64,000 bases of DNA from Gammaproteobacteria bacterium (GCA_028284465.1 JANQRR010000008.1:1-64000), one strand, 5' to 3'. Counted from the first letter of the stretch, positions 17,800 through 28,199 are shown. Translations and numbers: made by a program. The notes: generated by a model not told the origin, from the letters alone.

Positions 17800-18801
17800 A
17801 TGCACGCACAAAATCGTACTTTTTATTATCTATCATTAATTGCTGTAATTCTTGCATTTTCAGTGGTTATTCTCGGCGCTTATACACGCTTAACCGATGC
17901 AGGTTTAGGCTGCCCTGATTGGCCTGGGTGTTATGGCCAAGTCACTGTGCCTGAGACTAGTCAGCAAATCCAACGCGCCCAACAAGCTTTTCCAAACGCA
18001 CCTATTCAACAAACCAAAGCATGGACAGAGATGATCCATCGTTACGCAGCAGGTACGTTAGGTTTACTGATCCTTATTTTGTTTTTTATGGCATTAGCAA
18101 AACGTAAAGTGACTGATCATCAGCCTATAATCGTGCCCATCTTATTAGTTGGCTTAGTGATCTTTCAAGCGCTCTTAGGCATGTGGACCGTGACTGAAAA
18201 ACTCTTACCTATTGTTGTCATGGGGCACTTGCTTGGCGGCATAACGATTTTAGCACTACTGTGGTTAGTAAACTTACGCTTAGCGAATTGCAGCTTCGTT
18301 AACGGTTTGGCAAAAGCAAATAAATTTCAATTTTGGGCTGGCTTAGGTATTTTATTTGTTGCCATACAAATTGTATTAGGTGGATGGACGAGTTCTAATT
18401 ATGCTGCACTAGCGTGCCCTAATTTTCCCGCTTGTTTTATCAATCACCCCATGACCTGGAATTTCGCTGCCGCATTTAGTTTATTAACACCTGTTGGTCA
18501 TATGAGTCAATCGGGTTTAATGACAATCCAAATGGTGCACCGAATTTGGGGATTTTTCACTTTCGCGTATGTTGGTTTACTAAGCTTAATTTTCTTATTC
18601 AATAAAACCAATGCGGGGCTACGTAACTTCGGTGTTATTATGTTGTTACTGTTAATCAGCCAAATTGTTTTAGGTATATTGAATGTCGCTTGGATGTTAC
18701 CTTTATCCATTGCGCTAGCTCATAATGCTATTGCCGCGTTATTACTATTAACAATGGTTACCTTGAGCTTTGGATTATCACGTCATCAAAGTGAGGCGTA
18801 A
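17800..18801 (+). CDS. ctaA: Heme A synthase (Cox15/CtaA)
   Basis: Inner-membrane enzyme that oxidises heme O to heme A. The 333 residues form eight helices in two related halves. Hallmarks: [22 protein letters not shown] near residue 26, [12 protein letters not shown] with a heme-ligand His, VVMGHLLGG, the second-half [19 protein letters not shown] and MVHRIWGF. Two bp before cyoE. Confidence 0.96.
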   Translation: MHAQNRTFYYLSLIAVILAFSVVILGAYTRLTDAGLGCPDWPGCYGQVTVPETSQQIQRAQQAFPNAPIQQTKAWTEMIHRYAAGTLGLLILILFFMALAKRKVTDHQPIIVPILLVGLVIFQALLGMWTVTEKLLPIVVMGHLLGGITILALLWLVNLRLANCSFVNGLAKANKFQFWAGLGILFVAIQIVLGGWTSSNYAALACPNFPACFINHPMTWNFAAAFSLLTPVGHMSQSGLMTIQMVHRIWGFFTFAYVGLLSLIFLFNKTNAGLRNFGVIMLLLLISQIVLGILNVAWMLPLSIALAHNAIAALLLLTMVTLSFGLSRHQSEA

Positions 18802-18803
18802 CA

Positions 18804-19691
18804 ATGAATATCGCCATTACCACTCACTGGCGTGATTATTTGCAGCTATGCAAACCACGCGTAGTATTATTAATGTTAGTGACTGCTTATGTTGGTATGC
18901 ATTTAGCAACGCCAGGATTAGTGCCATTGCACGTGATCATCTTCGGCACGCTGGGAATTGCTTTAGCTGCAGGCTCCGCTGCGGTAATTAATCATTTAGT
19001 CGATAGACGCATCGATGCAATGATGGGGCGCACACGACGCCGCCCATTACCAACTGGCAAAATTAATACTGCTAATGCGATCACCTTTGCGATTGCGTTA
19101 GGTATTAGTGGCATGGTGATCCTTGCAACTTTGGTGAATCCATTAACTGCTGAGCTTACTTTCATTACCTTATTAGGTTATGCATTTTTTTATACGATGT
19201 TTCTAAAACGAGCAACACCACAAAATATTGTGATCGGTGGCGCTGCTGGTGCCGCACCGCCATTGTTAGGTTGGACTGCGGTTACTGGGCATGTCAATGC
19301 TGATGCATTATTGCTGGTATTGATTATTTTCACTTGGACTCCACCTCACTTTTGGTCGCTAGCCATTCATCGACAAGCTGAATATGCTAAAGCAGATATT
19401 CCAATGCTGCCCGTGACCCACGGCATACGTTTTACCAAACTTAATATCTTTCTCTACACATTATTGCTCATTGCAGTAACCATGCTGCCTTTTGTGACGG
19501 GCATGAGTGGTTTTATTTATTTAGCTGGCGCATTAATCTTAGGTTTAGTTTTTCTTTATCATGCTAGCAGATTATTATTCACACATGACAATCGTGCTGC
19601 TATTCAAACCTTTCGTTATTCGATTATTTATATGCTATTAATGTTTATCTTATTATTAGCTGATCATTATTTACAAGGAATGGTGTTATGA
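18804..19691 (+). CDS. cyoE: Protoheme IX farnesyltransferase (heme O synthase)
   Basis: UbiA-type prenyltransferase that farnesylates heme b to heme O, the substrate of ctaA. The 295 residues contain the first Asp-rich motif ([15 protein letters not shown]) with the following [19 protein letters not shown] and the second motif [10 protein letters not shown]. It overlaps the sco start by 4 bp. Also called ctaB in oxidase clusters. Confidence 0.96.
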   Translation: MNIAITTHWRDYLQLCKPRVVLLMLVTAYVGMHLATPGLVPLHVIIFGTLGIALAAGSAAVINHLVDRRIDAMMGRTRRRPLPTGKINTANAITFAIALGISGMVILATLVNPLTAELTFITLLGYAFFYTMFLKRATPQNIVIGGAAGAAPPLLGWTAVTGHVNADALLLVLIIFTWTPPHFWSLAIHRQAEYAKADIPMLPVTHGIRFTKLNIFLYTLLLIAVTMLPFVTGMSGFIYLAGALILGLVFLYHASRLLFTHDNRAAIQTFRYSIIYMLLMFILLLADHYLQGMVL

Positions 19692-20287
19692 AGCAGTTGT
19701 TCAAGATTTATTTGCTTATATTCGCAATGATTTTTTTGCCGACAATAAGTGTAGCAGCAAGCCAATCAGCAATCGATGCTACGGTATTTACTACCCCGCG
19801 CGCCATCATTCCATTTAAATTAACCGATAATCAAGGCAACACATTTACTAACAAAAACCTCCAAGGCCATTGGACATTTTTATTTTTTGGTTTTACGCAT
19901 TGCCCGATGATTTGCCCAACCACAATGGCATTACTTAATAAAGTATACACTAAGCTCAAAACCTTAAATAAGGCCAGTAATGTCAATGTTGTGCTCGTTA
20001 GTATTGATCCGCAACGCGATACGGTACAACGACTTAATCAATATGTACATACATTTAATAAACACTTTATCGGTTTAACTGGCAGCAAAGCTGAAATTGA
20101 CAAACTTTCGCAACAACTTGGCATTGTGGCGATGCGGATCCCAGGCAAAACTAAAGCTCAAAATGATTATGATATTAACCACAGTGGCGCGATTTTATTA
20201 GTCGCTCCCAGCGGTAAGTTAATTGCGTTATTTTCAATGCCGCATAAAGCCGACAATATCGTCGCCGACTTTTTGAAGATCCGCTAA
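19688..20287 (+). CDS. SCO1/SenC family copper chaperone
   Basis: Periplasmic copper metallochaperone for the CuA site of subunit II. 199 residues: signal peptide or anchor (about 1-25), a thioredoxin fold with the copper motif [11 protein letters not shown] (Cys-x3-Cys) and the distal conserved His in [16 protein letters not shown] is also typical. Overlaps cyoE and the next gene by 4 and 1 bp. Confidence 0.95.
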   Translation: MKQLFKIYLLIFAMIFLPTISVAASQSAIDATVFTTPRAIIPFKLTDNQGNTFTNKNLQGHWTFLFFGFTHCPMICPTTMALLNKVYTKLKTLNKASNVNVVLVSIDPQRDTVQRLNQYVHTFNKHFIGLTGSKAEIDKLSQQLGIVAMRIPGKTKAQNDYDINHSGAILLVAPSGKLIALFSMPHKADNIVADFLKIR

Positions 20288-20742
20288 TGCGAATAACAAA
20301 ACTTATTTATCTTTTTATTAGTGTATTGTTATTAACTGCGTGCTCACCGCAGCAAAATACCTTGCATGATATTTACGGCAAAGCCATTCATTTAAAATCA
20401 TTACAAGGCAAGTGGGTAGTTATAAATTATTGGGCAAAATGGTGTAAACCGTGTTTAGAAGAAATCCCTCAATTAAATGCTTTGTATCGTGCTCACAAAG
20501 CAAAAGTGATTGTGCTCGGCATTAATTACGATCAATTACCTGATCCACAACAACAACAATTAGCGCGTGAATTAGCAATTAACTATCCCCTACTAAGCCG
20601 TAATCCAGCCGAGCAATTTGGCATTGAATCCACCCAAGTCGTACCAGCGACTTATATTATTAATCCGCAGGGCAAGTTGCAAGATTCACTGCTGGGCCCG
20701 CAAAGCCGTGACAAGCTTGAGAAACTGATGAATTTACGTTAA
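20287..20742 (+). CDS. TlpA-like thioredoxin-fold lipoprotein
   Basis: 151 residues with a lipoprotein signal (LLTAC, Cys at about residue 19) and a TlpA/ResA-like domain with the redox motif WCKPC and the cis-Pro region VVPATYIINPQG. A membrane-anchored thiol oxidoreductase is likely, perhaps keeping SCO/CuA or cytochrome c thiols reduced. The substrate is inferred from the neighbours sco and ccmAB. Confidence 0.85.
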   Translation: MRITKLIYLFISVLLLTACSPQQNTLHDIYGKAIHLKSLQGKWVVINYWAKWCKPCLEEIPQLNALYRAHKAKVIVLGINYDQLPDPQQQQLARELAINYPLLSRNPAEQFGIESTQVVPATYIINPQGKLQDSLLGPQSRDKLEKLMNLR

Positions 20743-20778
20743 TATTGATATCTCATCGTAGGAAAATGTAACTTAACT

Positions 20779-21396
20779 ATGTCTGCTGTTCTCAAGATCT
20801 GTAACTTATCTTGTTATCATAATGATAATGTCTTGTTTAGCGATTTAAATTTAGAGCTTAATCCAGGGCAATTATTACTAATTGAAGGCTCAAATGGCTC
20901 TGGCAAAACAAGTTTATTACGCACACTTGCTGGCTTATCACAAGCATACACTGGGCAAATTTACTGGCGCGACAACGCTATTAGTTATGATTTAGCTGCT
21001 TATCACACACATACGCTGTATATAGGTCATAAGCTGGGGATCAAGCTTGGCTTAACAGTTGCTGAAAACATCAAGTTTATGACAGCGTTAAAACAATGCC
21101 GCAAAACTGTCGAACTACAGCAAATGTTAACTGATTTTCAACTAGCTGCAACGCAACACAAACCCGCGCAACAATTATCGGCTGGGCAACAACGTAAACT
21201 TGCCCTAACACGATTATGCTTGCTCGACGCCACTTTATGGTTGCTAGATGAACCTTTTGCTACTCTTGATCAACAAGCTATTGCAACAATCCAAGCATTG
21301 ATCATTAAGCACACTAAAAACCAAGGCATTGTTGTATTGACGACCCATCAACCAGTTAATTTTACTAATGTTAATCTCATTCGATTAAAACTATGA
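20779..21396 (+). CDS. ccmA: CcmA, ATPase of the heme release complex for cytochrome c maturation
   Basis: ABC ATPase (205 residues) that works with CcmB and CcmC-D to release holo-CcmE. Walker A GSNGSGKTS (about residue 37), signature LSAGQQRKL, Walker B LWLLDEPFATLD and the H-loop TTHQP are all present. Overlaps ccmB by 4 bp. The rest of the ccm set lies 8 kb away at 29750-34643. Confidence 0.95.
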   Translation: MSAVLKICNLSCYHNDNVLFSDLNLELNPGQLLLIEGSNGSGKTSLLRTLAGLSQAYTGQIYWRDNAISYDLAAYHTHTLYIGHKLGIKLGLTVAENIKFMTALKQCRKTVELQQMLTDFQLAATQHKPAQQLSAGQQRKLALTRLCLLDATLWLLDEPFATLDQQAIATIQALIIKHTKNQGIVVLTTHQPVNFTNVNLIRLKL

Positions 21397-22055
21397 AGAT
21401 TTTTTTGCTCGCTCTACATTATGAAATTAAATTATTACTGCGATCATTTGCTGAGTTACTGTTTCCAGTATGGTTTTTTGTGTTAACGGTAATGTTGTTT
21501 CCATTAGCGCTATCTGATCAGCCGCAACTTTTACAACAATTTGCTCCAGGGATTATTTGGATAGGTGCATTACTTGCAATGTTATTATCATTTGATCGAT
21601 TATTTTCAACTGATTTTACTGATGGCAGCCTAGAACAAATACTTATGAGCAACCAACCATTATCATTGCTTATTCTAGCGAAATGCTTTGCACATTGGTT
21701 AGTAGTGATCATCCCTTTATTATTCATCACTCCGTTACTTGGATTGTTACTGCATGTTACATGGCATAATTTATTTTTGTTACTAGCAAGCTTAATGATC
21801 GGCACACCCATTATTGTGTTAATTGGCGCTATTGCTGCAGCATTAACTGTCGGCATGTGTAATCGTGGAATTTTATTGATCGTGTTAATTCTACCCTTGA
21901 TTATTCCTATTATTATTTTTGCTGTCGGCAGTGTTGTGTTAGGTTCACAAGGCATTATGATCCGTGGGCAATTAGCATTGCTTGGAGCATTATTGATTTT
22001 TACATTGATTTTTGCACCATGGATAATCGCTAAAGCACTACGGATCAGTTTGTGA
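21393..22055 (+). CDS. ccmB: CcmB, membrane subunit of the cytochrome c maturation ABC transporter
   Basis: 220-residue protein of about six membrane helices. Family blocks include the N-terminal HYEIKLLLRS and the central LLLHVTWHNLF. The gene normally runs straight into ccmC; here ccmC is 7.7 kb downstream. Confidence 0.94.
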   Translation: MKIFLLALHYEIKLLLRSFAELLFPVWFFVLTVMLFPLALSDQPQLLQQFAPGIIWIGALLAMLLSFDRLFSTDFTDGSLEQILMSNQPLSLLILAKCFAHWLVVIIPLLFITPLLGLLLHVTWHNLFLLLASLMIGTPIIVLIGAIAAALTVGMCNRGILLIVLILPLIIPIIIFAVGSVVLGSQGIMIRGQLALLGALLIFTLIFAPWIIAKALRISL

Positions 22056-22090
22056 TTATTCCATTGCAAAAAAAGAACTAACTCTACAAG

Positions 22091-22142
22091 CCTGCCATCC
22101 CGAGACACGTCAACCCACGGCTTGACCGCGAGATCCAGTTTC
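22091..22142. repeat. REP-like palindromic repeat, family B (degenerate)
   Basis: GCCATCCCGAGACACGTCAA followed by CCCACGGCTTGACCGCGAGATCCAG-type sequence, a degenerate copy of the family B palindrome seen cleanly at 48059-48089. It lies right at the ccmB-insertion junction. Confidence 0.6.
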
Positions 22143-22185
22143 ATTACAATAACCTGCAACAATAAATATTACGGATAATAATAAC

Positions 22186-22629
22186 ATGCAACATTTAAAA
22201 ATAATAAATAATGATCGTCCAAGCAACATTCAAACGTCACAATTAACGGGACAAAACCAATTTGGGATCGTCACTGTTTGTCAACAAGGTAAAGCGCAAT
22301 TTATCGCGCAACATTGCATTCAACTCCAAGTCTATGCTCAAGGCTCTCATGTACCTTATTTAACAAAAGGCGATGAAGTGTTATTTACTGTTACCGACAA
22401 AGGTGCTTACATACTCGCGCGTAATTGTCAAAAACATGAAGCCCCTAGCATCCACTTACAACAAATTAATGCGGCTCAGGTTTGTTTGCAGTTTGGCAGT
22501 TGTGAGTTATTGCTAAATAAAACTGGTGAACTTCACATTCGCAATGCTCATGCTGATATAAAACTCCATGATCATGGGGTCCAGATCACTGCTGATCAAG
22601 GCTATATTGAATTTAATACTCCAACCTAG
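22186..22629 (+). CDS. DUF6484-like protein, partner of a PAAR-like spike protein
   Basis: 147 residues, no signal or membrane segment. The N-terminal part (about 20-85) is an OB-like beta domain with the pattern of DUF6484 proteins (FGIVTVCQQGKAQF then KGDEVLFTV). The C-terminal part (about 90-147) is a beta-repeat segment like VgrG/gp5 tails (LLLNKTGELHIRNA). Such proteins occur next to DUF4150/PAAR-like genes in type VI secretion loci, and the next gene here is one. Role as a spike or adaptor is inferred. No other type VI gene is in this window. Confidence 0.6.
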   Translation: MQHLKIINNDRPSNIQTSQLTGQNQFGIVTVCQQGKAQFIAQHCIQLQVYAQGSHVPYLTKGDEVLFTVTDKGAYILARNCQKHEAPSIHLQQINAAQVCLQFGSCELLLNKTGELHIRNAHADIKLHDHGVQITADQGYIEFNTPT

Positions 22630-22639
22630 GAAAATTAAC

Positions 22640-23023
22640 ATGTTATTATTAAATGGTCGAACTGCCGTGCACAAACAAAGTGGCGGCATTCTTACAACGA
22701 TCAGCATTAATTTAACTGGGCCAAGACGCACGCCCGTCCCCTATCCTAACATCGCTAAATCTGCCGATGCTACTAACACTGCAGATCGAGTACGCTGCAA
22801 TGGAAATCCCATTTGCCATCAACAATCGTATTTCTCAAAAAGCACGGGTGATGAAGCGGGCATCCATGGCGGAATTAAATCAGGCACAGTCAATGGTATC
22901 GCTGAATTCATCACGGGCTCAGACAATATCCTAATTAATGGAATTCCGGTGGTACGCGCTAATGATTTAATGGTTTCTAATAATCGTAATACTGAGCCTG
23001 CACCGCTTATTCAACCTGAATAA
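22640..23023 (+). CDS. DUF4150/PAAR-like spike-tip protein
   Basis: 127 residues from ATG 22640 (MLLLNGRTAVHKQSGG); the open frame upstream lies inside the previous gene. The pattern is that of DUF4150 PAAR-like proteins: NxTGPRRTPVPYPN near the start, STGDEAGIHGGIKSGT in the middle, then FITGSDNILINGIPVVRANDLM. PAAR-like proteins cap the spike of type VI or contractile injection systems and recruit cargo. It is 10 bp after the DUF6484-like gene and 182 bp before the ankyrin protein gene. Confidence 0.8.
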   Translation: MLLLNGRTAVHKQSGGILTTISINLTGPRRTPVPYPNIAKSADATNTADRVRCNGNPICHQQSYFSKSTGDEAGIHGGIKSGTVNGIAEFITGSDNILINGIPVVRANDLMVSNNRNTEPAPLIQPE

Positions 23024-23129
23024 GCAGCCATCTCATCCCTATTTTTTAGCCAAATAAACACCAATTCTATGGTTTGAAATAATATATACCTTGTAATCGT
23101 GCCAATTTTCTAAAACAATCGATTAAATG

Positions 23130-23158
23130 TTGACCTTTTGACTGTTTTTTGCTATGAT
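23130..23158 (+). promoter_or_regulatory. Sigma-70 promoter of the ankyrin protein gene
   Basis: TTGACC (23130-23135), 17-bp spacer, TATGAT (23153-23158), 47 bp before the ATG at 23206. A near-consensus promoter, so this gene does not depend on read-through from the PAAR pair. No PmrA-type tandem repeat is present here. Confidence 0.65.
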
Positions 23159-23205
23159 ACAAACCACTATAAATATCATGATTTTTTATTAAAAAACAGA
23201 CCGTT

Positions 23206-26200
23206 ATGACGTTAGATTGTTTATATAGAAAAACAAAATTTTATATTTTTGTTGCATCGACTCAAAATGAGGAGAAATTACTTCCTAAAGGTCTTTGGGA
23301 GGCTATCTCAGCATGGAAAAGTTCTGATAGTGCTTACTCTGAGCTCGTTCAACAACTAGGCCAACAAAATCTAAAAAAGCTGTCTCATCTGAAATCCGCT
23401 ACCAGTTGTGCTCAAGGTTCTATGCGAAAATATGCGCTATCTGTTCAATTCATGAGTTTTCTATATATAAACTCTGATATTAAAAGGGTGTTAGAAAAAA
23501 ATATTGATGCGGTAATAAAATCTTTACAAGAACATATTATTAAATTTGCAGTAGCAAATTTTAGTGAACAACAAACTTTACAACTCATCGATATCTTTAA
23601 AAAACAAAATTTCAGTGTTGCCGAATTTAATCAATTAGCCGATAAATCACCTACGATTGCCAAAAAATTATTTGATGATAAAGAATTATTCTCAAGAATA
23701 GCTGAAGACACTGAATGGTTTGGCACAAGAAAAATTTTATCCTTAGGCTTTCGTGCAGGTTATGGTAACGAGCAAATAGAAGATTTTTATGAAAGTTGTC
23801 ATAGGTTCATCTATGATGGAAAATCTTCTCCTCATGCAATATATACTTTACTAACTCGCACTAAAGATGAACAAATTTTTAATAATTTTATTACCAATGA
23901 CTTTTTAAGAACAATCTATATTGTTAATAATACTCCTCCCAAACAATTTTTGCTTAGATGTATTGAAAATGTTATCGAATTTAACCGTCATCTATCTTAT
24001 GAATTACTATTTACTTTACCTAAAATTACTTTCGAAAAAGATGAAAATGATATGCTAATTAGTTTAGCACAAAATGCCATCAATAATATAAAATTTCGCA
24101 CTATTAGCAAAAAAGAATTTTTAGAATATCAAAATATCACCGCTCAAATAAATAAAATCGATAAGCACAACATTGAAACATGCTTAAGACATGTTTTAAT
24201 GTTATTTAATGTAAATCCCCTAAGCGATAATAGTAATTTTTCTCATATTACAATAATTGTACATATGTATCTATTAAAAGCCACAAATGAAAATATTGAA
24301 AAAATTGCTGAACTTATAGAATCACTACCTAAATTTAGTGAATATCTAAGAGACTTACGACGAGTTCCACACGACCAATTAGACTCTATTAGATCCAAGT
24401 ACACAAAAGATATATGTAAAATTATCATTAATGCTGACTTGAATGACTTGGGCCAACTGAAACAAACTATTGCTCTTGAAAAACAACAACAAGCAATTGA
24501 AACCAGAAGAATGTGGGGAGATGTCGTTGCTGCAACAGCTAAACACAATAAACAACTTGTTAACACAAATAACATTTCTACCAAAGTTGTCAAACGACTA
24601 AAAAACCTTGGATTTACTCAAGAGCCTGAAGCCCTTCTTAAAAGAATGCTAGCTTATTTAAAAACATGCCGGATAGTAGTAACTTTTGATGCGGGTTTCA
24701 TAGAAGAATTAGATTTTCATCAATTGCTTAATATGTTTAAAAAAAACCATCGGGACTTATCATATTTTTCATCTCGAAATAATTGTGAACGACTACATTT
24801 TTCCTATTTGCCAACAGATCTCTATAACAACTTTATACGTAACCTATCAGCAAGACCTCGCTATGGTGCCTTATGGCTATTAGGGCCAAATGAAAAACAA
24901 TTGCCCCAAGCAATTTCTAATTACGGCAACTCGTTTGTAGTGCTTCGACCTACGGTCATGTCAAATGCTCTTTTTGTTTGCGATGACTCTTTGACCTATA
25001 AGTCTAAAAATCTAACTTCTTGGACTGCTGACAATTTTGTAGGTATGTTATCCAAATGCAGTGAACAAAAACTGCAAGCAATTGCATATCGTGTAACAAC
25101 AGGCGAATTTCCTGCTCCCTTCTCTCAACAATATAGTACTGTTTTTGCACCAACGTGTGGCTACATTGAAGCAATGCTACCAGCTATTGACATTTCTGAT
25201 CCTAGCCAAGTTGAATTAATCCATGTTAACCCACAAGAAAAAATTCTCAGTAAAAAAGCGGTTGCTTACTTATCTCAGACAGGAATAACTGTGACCAATG
25301 GTAAAAATCCTTATCCTGGATTATATAACAAGTTTTTTGCTGCAATTTTTTCAAAAAATCATGAGAGAATAAGAAAACTTGTTAGAAAACATCCTATTTT
25401 GCATACATTTACGGATAGAAATGACAAAACCGGCTTAATGCTTGCTACCATTACTAACTCCACAGCAGTTGTGAAAGCATTATTAAATCCTGATACCATA
25501 TTATTATACCGTGATATGAACAAATTCACTGCACTACATTATGCAGCAATGTATGGTCGTGAAAATATTTTAGAATTATTAATTGACAGATTAGAATTAA
25601 ATAATACTTTTCGAGAATTGACAGTTGATGATATTGTGACAATTAAAAGCACTAGGTTGGCAGAAGCTTATTTCAATTATTTTAAAATACGCAAACGCAC
25701 ATCAAGCTTTAAAGATTTTGATAAAATCGCCCATCTTTCTAAAAAAATTGCTCAAGAGCTAATGGCTGATGAAACTATTTTTACTTCATTGACAACAAGT
25801 GGAGCGTATAAAACTAAAAAAATACTGAAACTTGCTGAGCACGCTGGATACGTAAAAGGCACTATAAGTCATTCTGATATTCGTGCCTCAGCCATGTTAT
25901 TTGTTAACAACCCAGATACCCCTAAGCATACTATTCGTAAGTTGCTTTTAAAAACTCAATATAATGAAATTATTCAACAGGCATTCTCTCAGCCAGAAAT
26001 TTGTCAAAAATTCTTATTGGACTTTCAAGATAATGCTCTGCTGAAAAAAGTGTTGACTATTGCCGTTAGCTCAGAAAATAATGATCTAATACGCGTCGTG
26101 TTAGAAAATACTTTTGAACCGTATGCTAAAACAAAAAATCAAGATGTAGAATTAACAGATCTATTCCAGCAATTACTAACTATTAATATTAATCATCATA

Positions 26201-26814
26201 AATCAACACCCAAAAACTCTTTCTTAGCACAAAACCCTAACGTCTCTGCTCTACCCAAGGCAAAACCTTTTGTTAATAAAATTATTAATGATATTATTAA
26301 AGAAAAAGACACCGACATGATAAATGGTCTGCTTAGCAAGATAGTGCCTCACCAAATCCCTTCTGATGCTAAAATATTGCCAGCCAACTCACTATTAACT
26401 AAGCTGTTAAAGCTAAAACATCAACAAGATCCTACCGCTCAAACAAAAGTGTTGAATAATCTAAAAATCAGAAAAAAAGCCCTAAAAAAAGCAGTGAAAA
26501 AACGTACTCGTAGCTTTTTTGCTTTCTTCTACAGAAGATCGACTGCCAAAAAACAAGATAAAATTACTGAGCTAAGAAAATTACGCAGAACACTCAAACG
26601 AAATATATTAGCTCAAGAGACTGATAAAAATATTCAAGAATTACAAAATGCACTCAAGAATCCTGTATTAACTAGAGGATTTTTCCGCAGCTCCTATACT
26701 AAGAAAACCATTAAATTTTCTCTTAAGCAATTACAACGAGAACACAAAGGCAATGAAGATAACAGCAATAACAGCCAAGCACACTCACTTAACCTAACAG
26801 CTCCAACAAGTTAA
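23206..26814 (+). CDS. Large ankyrin-repeat protein, candidate secreted effector
   Basis: 1202-residue soluble, mostly helical protein with no signal peptide. At about 707-800 it has ankyrin-like units (NDKTGLMLATITNS, NKFTALHYAAMYGRENILELL). At about 545-680 the spacing PRYGALWLLG, SFVVLRPTV, DDSL and GYIEAMLP recalls ADP-ribosyltransferase-like DUF3626 proteins; this is a weak, pattern-level resemblance. The C-terminal 150 residues are strongly basic, with a polar Asn/Ser/Thr-rich end. Ankyrin proteins of this size in a Dot/Icm organism are often effectors; the upstream PAAR pair offers a second possible export route. The stop overlaps the pntB stop by 3 bp, convergent. Function otherwise unknown. 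Confidence 0.7.
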   Translation: MTLDCLYRKTKFYIFVASTQNEEKLLPKGLWEAISAWKSSDSAYSELVQQLGQQNLKKLSHLKSATSCAQGSMRKYALSVQFMSFLYINSDIKRVLEKNIDAVIKSLQEHIIKFAVANFSEQQTLQLIDIFKKQNFSVAEFNQLADKSPTIAKKLFDDKELFSRIAEDTEWFGTRKILSLGFRAGYGNEQIEDFYESCHRFIYDGKSSPHAIYTLLTRTKDEQIFNNFITNDFLRTIYIVNNTPPKQFLLRCIENVIEFNRHLSYELLFTLPKITFEKDENDMLISLAQNAINNIKFRTISKKEFLEYQNITAQINKIDKHNIETCLRHVLMLFNVNPLSDNSNFSHITIIVHMYLLKATNENIEKIAELIESLPKFSEYLRDLRRVPHDQLDSIRSKYTKDICKIIINADLNDLGQLKQTIALEKQQQAIETRRMWGDVVAATAKHNKQLVNTNNISTKVVKRLKNLGFTQEPEALLKRMLAYLKTCRIVVTFDAGFIEELDFHQLLNMFKKNHRDLSYFSSRNNCERLHFSYLPTDLYNNFIRNLSARPRYGALWLLGPNEKQLPQAISNYGNSFVVLRPTVMSNALFVCDDSLTYKSKNLTSWTADNFVGMLSKCSEQKLQAIAYRVTTGEFPAPFSQQYSTVFAPTCGYIEAMLPAIDISDPSQVELIHVNPQEKILSKKAVAYLSQTGITVTNGKNPYPGLYNKFFAAIFSKNHERIRKLVRKHPILHTFTDRNDKTGLMLATITNSTAVVKALLNPDTILLYRDMNKFTALHYAAMYGRENILELLIDRLELNNTFRELTVDDIVTIKSTRLAEAYFNYFKIRKRTSSFKDFDKIAHLSKKIAQELMADETIFTSLTTSGAYKTKKILKLAEHAGYVKGTISHSDIRASAMLFVNNPDTPKHTIRKLLLKTQYNEIIQQAFSQPEICQKFLLDFQDNALLKKVLTIAVSSENNDLIRVVLENTFEPYAKTKNQDVELTDLFQQLLTININHHKSTPKNSFLAQNPNVSALPKAKPFVNKIINDIIKEKDTDMINGLLSKIVPHQIPSDAKILPANSLLTKLLKLKHQQDPTAQTKVLNNLKIRKKALKKAVKKRTRSFFAFFYRRSTAKKQDKITELRKLRRTLKRNILAQETDKNIQELQNALKNPVLTRGFFRSSYTKKTIKFSLKQLQREHKGNEDNSNNSQAHSLNLTAPTS

Positions 26815-28199
26815 ACCGACTTAAACTCAGCAACCAAACCAGATACTGACACTTTAGCATCACCAAATAACATACGCGTGTTAGGCTTGAAAAATAACGG
26901 ATTATCAATCCCAGCAAAGCCAGCAGCCAGCGAGCGTTTTAGAATAATAACTGTGTGCGCACGATCAACTTCGATCGTTGGCATCCCGTATATCGGGCTA
27001 GATTGATCATCACGCGCTGCTGGATTTACTACATCATTAGCGCCGATCACGATAGCGACATCGACGCTATCCATCATTGGATTAACATCGTCTGGCTCAG
27101 CTAATTGTTCATAGGCAACATTAGCTTCAGCCAATAATACATTCATATGTCCAGGCATGCGCCCTGCAACGGGATGAATTGCATATTTTACTTCTGCACC
27201 ATTTGCCGTTAGCAATTCACCTAATTCGTTGACGACATGCTGCGCTTGTGCCACCGCCATACCATAACCGGGAGCAATCACTACCGAACGCGCCGCTTCT
27301 AATAATATATACGCATCTTCAACACTTATTGGTTTGGCTTCACCTTGAATTTTATGTTTAGCTTTTGTTTTTACCGCGCCGAAACCACCAAACAATACAT
27401 TCGCTAATGAACGATTCATCGCTTTACACATGATTTTCGTTAAAATAATTCCACTAGCGCCAACTAACGCACCTGCAACGATTAATACATTATTTAATAT
27501 TATAAACCCAGCGGCGCAGGCTGCTAAGCCTGAATAACTATTTAATAATGCGATCACCACAGGCATATCAGCGCCGCCAATAGGGATCACCGCAAGTATG
27601 CCTAATAGTAATGATCCACCGACCATCACTAAAAACGTTATATAAGTTGATCCTGGCGCTAAATGACCAATATAAAACACTCCTGCTGCCAATAATATTA
27701 ATAAGACTAATGAATTTACTACTTGCTGTCCTAGATATAACATGGGTTTAACAGGCACGACTCCGGCTAATTTACCAAAAGCTATCAAGCTTCCCGCAAA
27801 AGTTACTCCCCCGATGATCACCGCTAAAAAAATCGCTAATGCCGTCGGCCATGGCAAAATGGCGCTCGCAATTTCATACTGCGACCAGCCAACGAGCAAA
27901 CTTGCAATGCCGCCAAAACCATTAAATAGTGCTACCATTTGCGGCATCGCAGTCATTGCCACTAAACGCGCCGCAAACGCACCGATGAAAGTACCGAGCA
28001 CTAAACCAAGTGCAATCCATTGGTAATGGATAATATCTTTTTGCAGTAGGGTAACGATGATTGCGATTAACATTCCACAGGCAGAAATCAAATTACCGCG
28101 TCGTGCGGTGTTTGGTGAACTCAGCATTTTCAAGCCAACGATGAAACAACCAGCAGCAACAATATAGACGATATTAATCCAAGCAGCATCTATTTCCAT
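26811..28199 (-). CDS. pntB: NAD(P) transhydrogenase beta subunit
   Basis: 462 residues: about eight membrane helices forming most of the proton channel, then an NADP(H)-binding domain III from about residue 280 with GYGMAVAQAQ and the late IGANDVVNPAA segment. Couples hydride transfer between NADH and NADP+ to proton translocation. Last of the three-gene pnt unit; abuts pntAB (shared base at 28199) and converges with the ankyrin protein gene. Confidence 0.96.
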   Translation of the reverse strand: MEIDAAWINIVYIVAAGCFIVGLKMLSSPNTARRGNLISACGMLIAIIVTLLQKDIIHYQWIALGLVLGTFIGAFAARLVAMTAMPQMVALFNGFGGIASLLVGWSQYEIASAILPWPTALAIFLAVIIGGVTFAGSLIAFGKLAGVVPVKPMLYLGQQVVNSLVLLILLAAGVFYIGHLAPGSTYITFLVMVGGSLLLGILAVIPIGGADMPVVIALLNSYSGLAACAAGFIILNNVLIVAGALVGASGIILTKIMCKAMNRSLANVLFGGFGAVKTKAKHKIQGEAKPISVEDAYILLEAARSVVIAPGYGMAVAQAQHVVNELGELLTANGAEVKYAIHPVAGRMPGHMNVLLAEANVAYEQLAEPDDVNPMMDSVDVAIVIGANDVVNPAARDDQSSPIYGMPTIEVDRAHTVIILKRSLAAGFAGIDNPLFFKPNTRMLFGDAKVSVSGLVAEFKSV

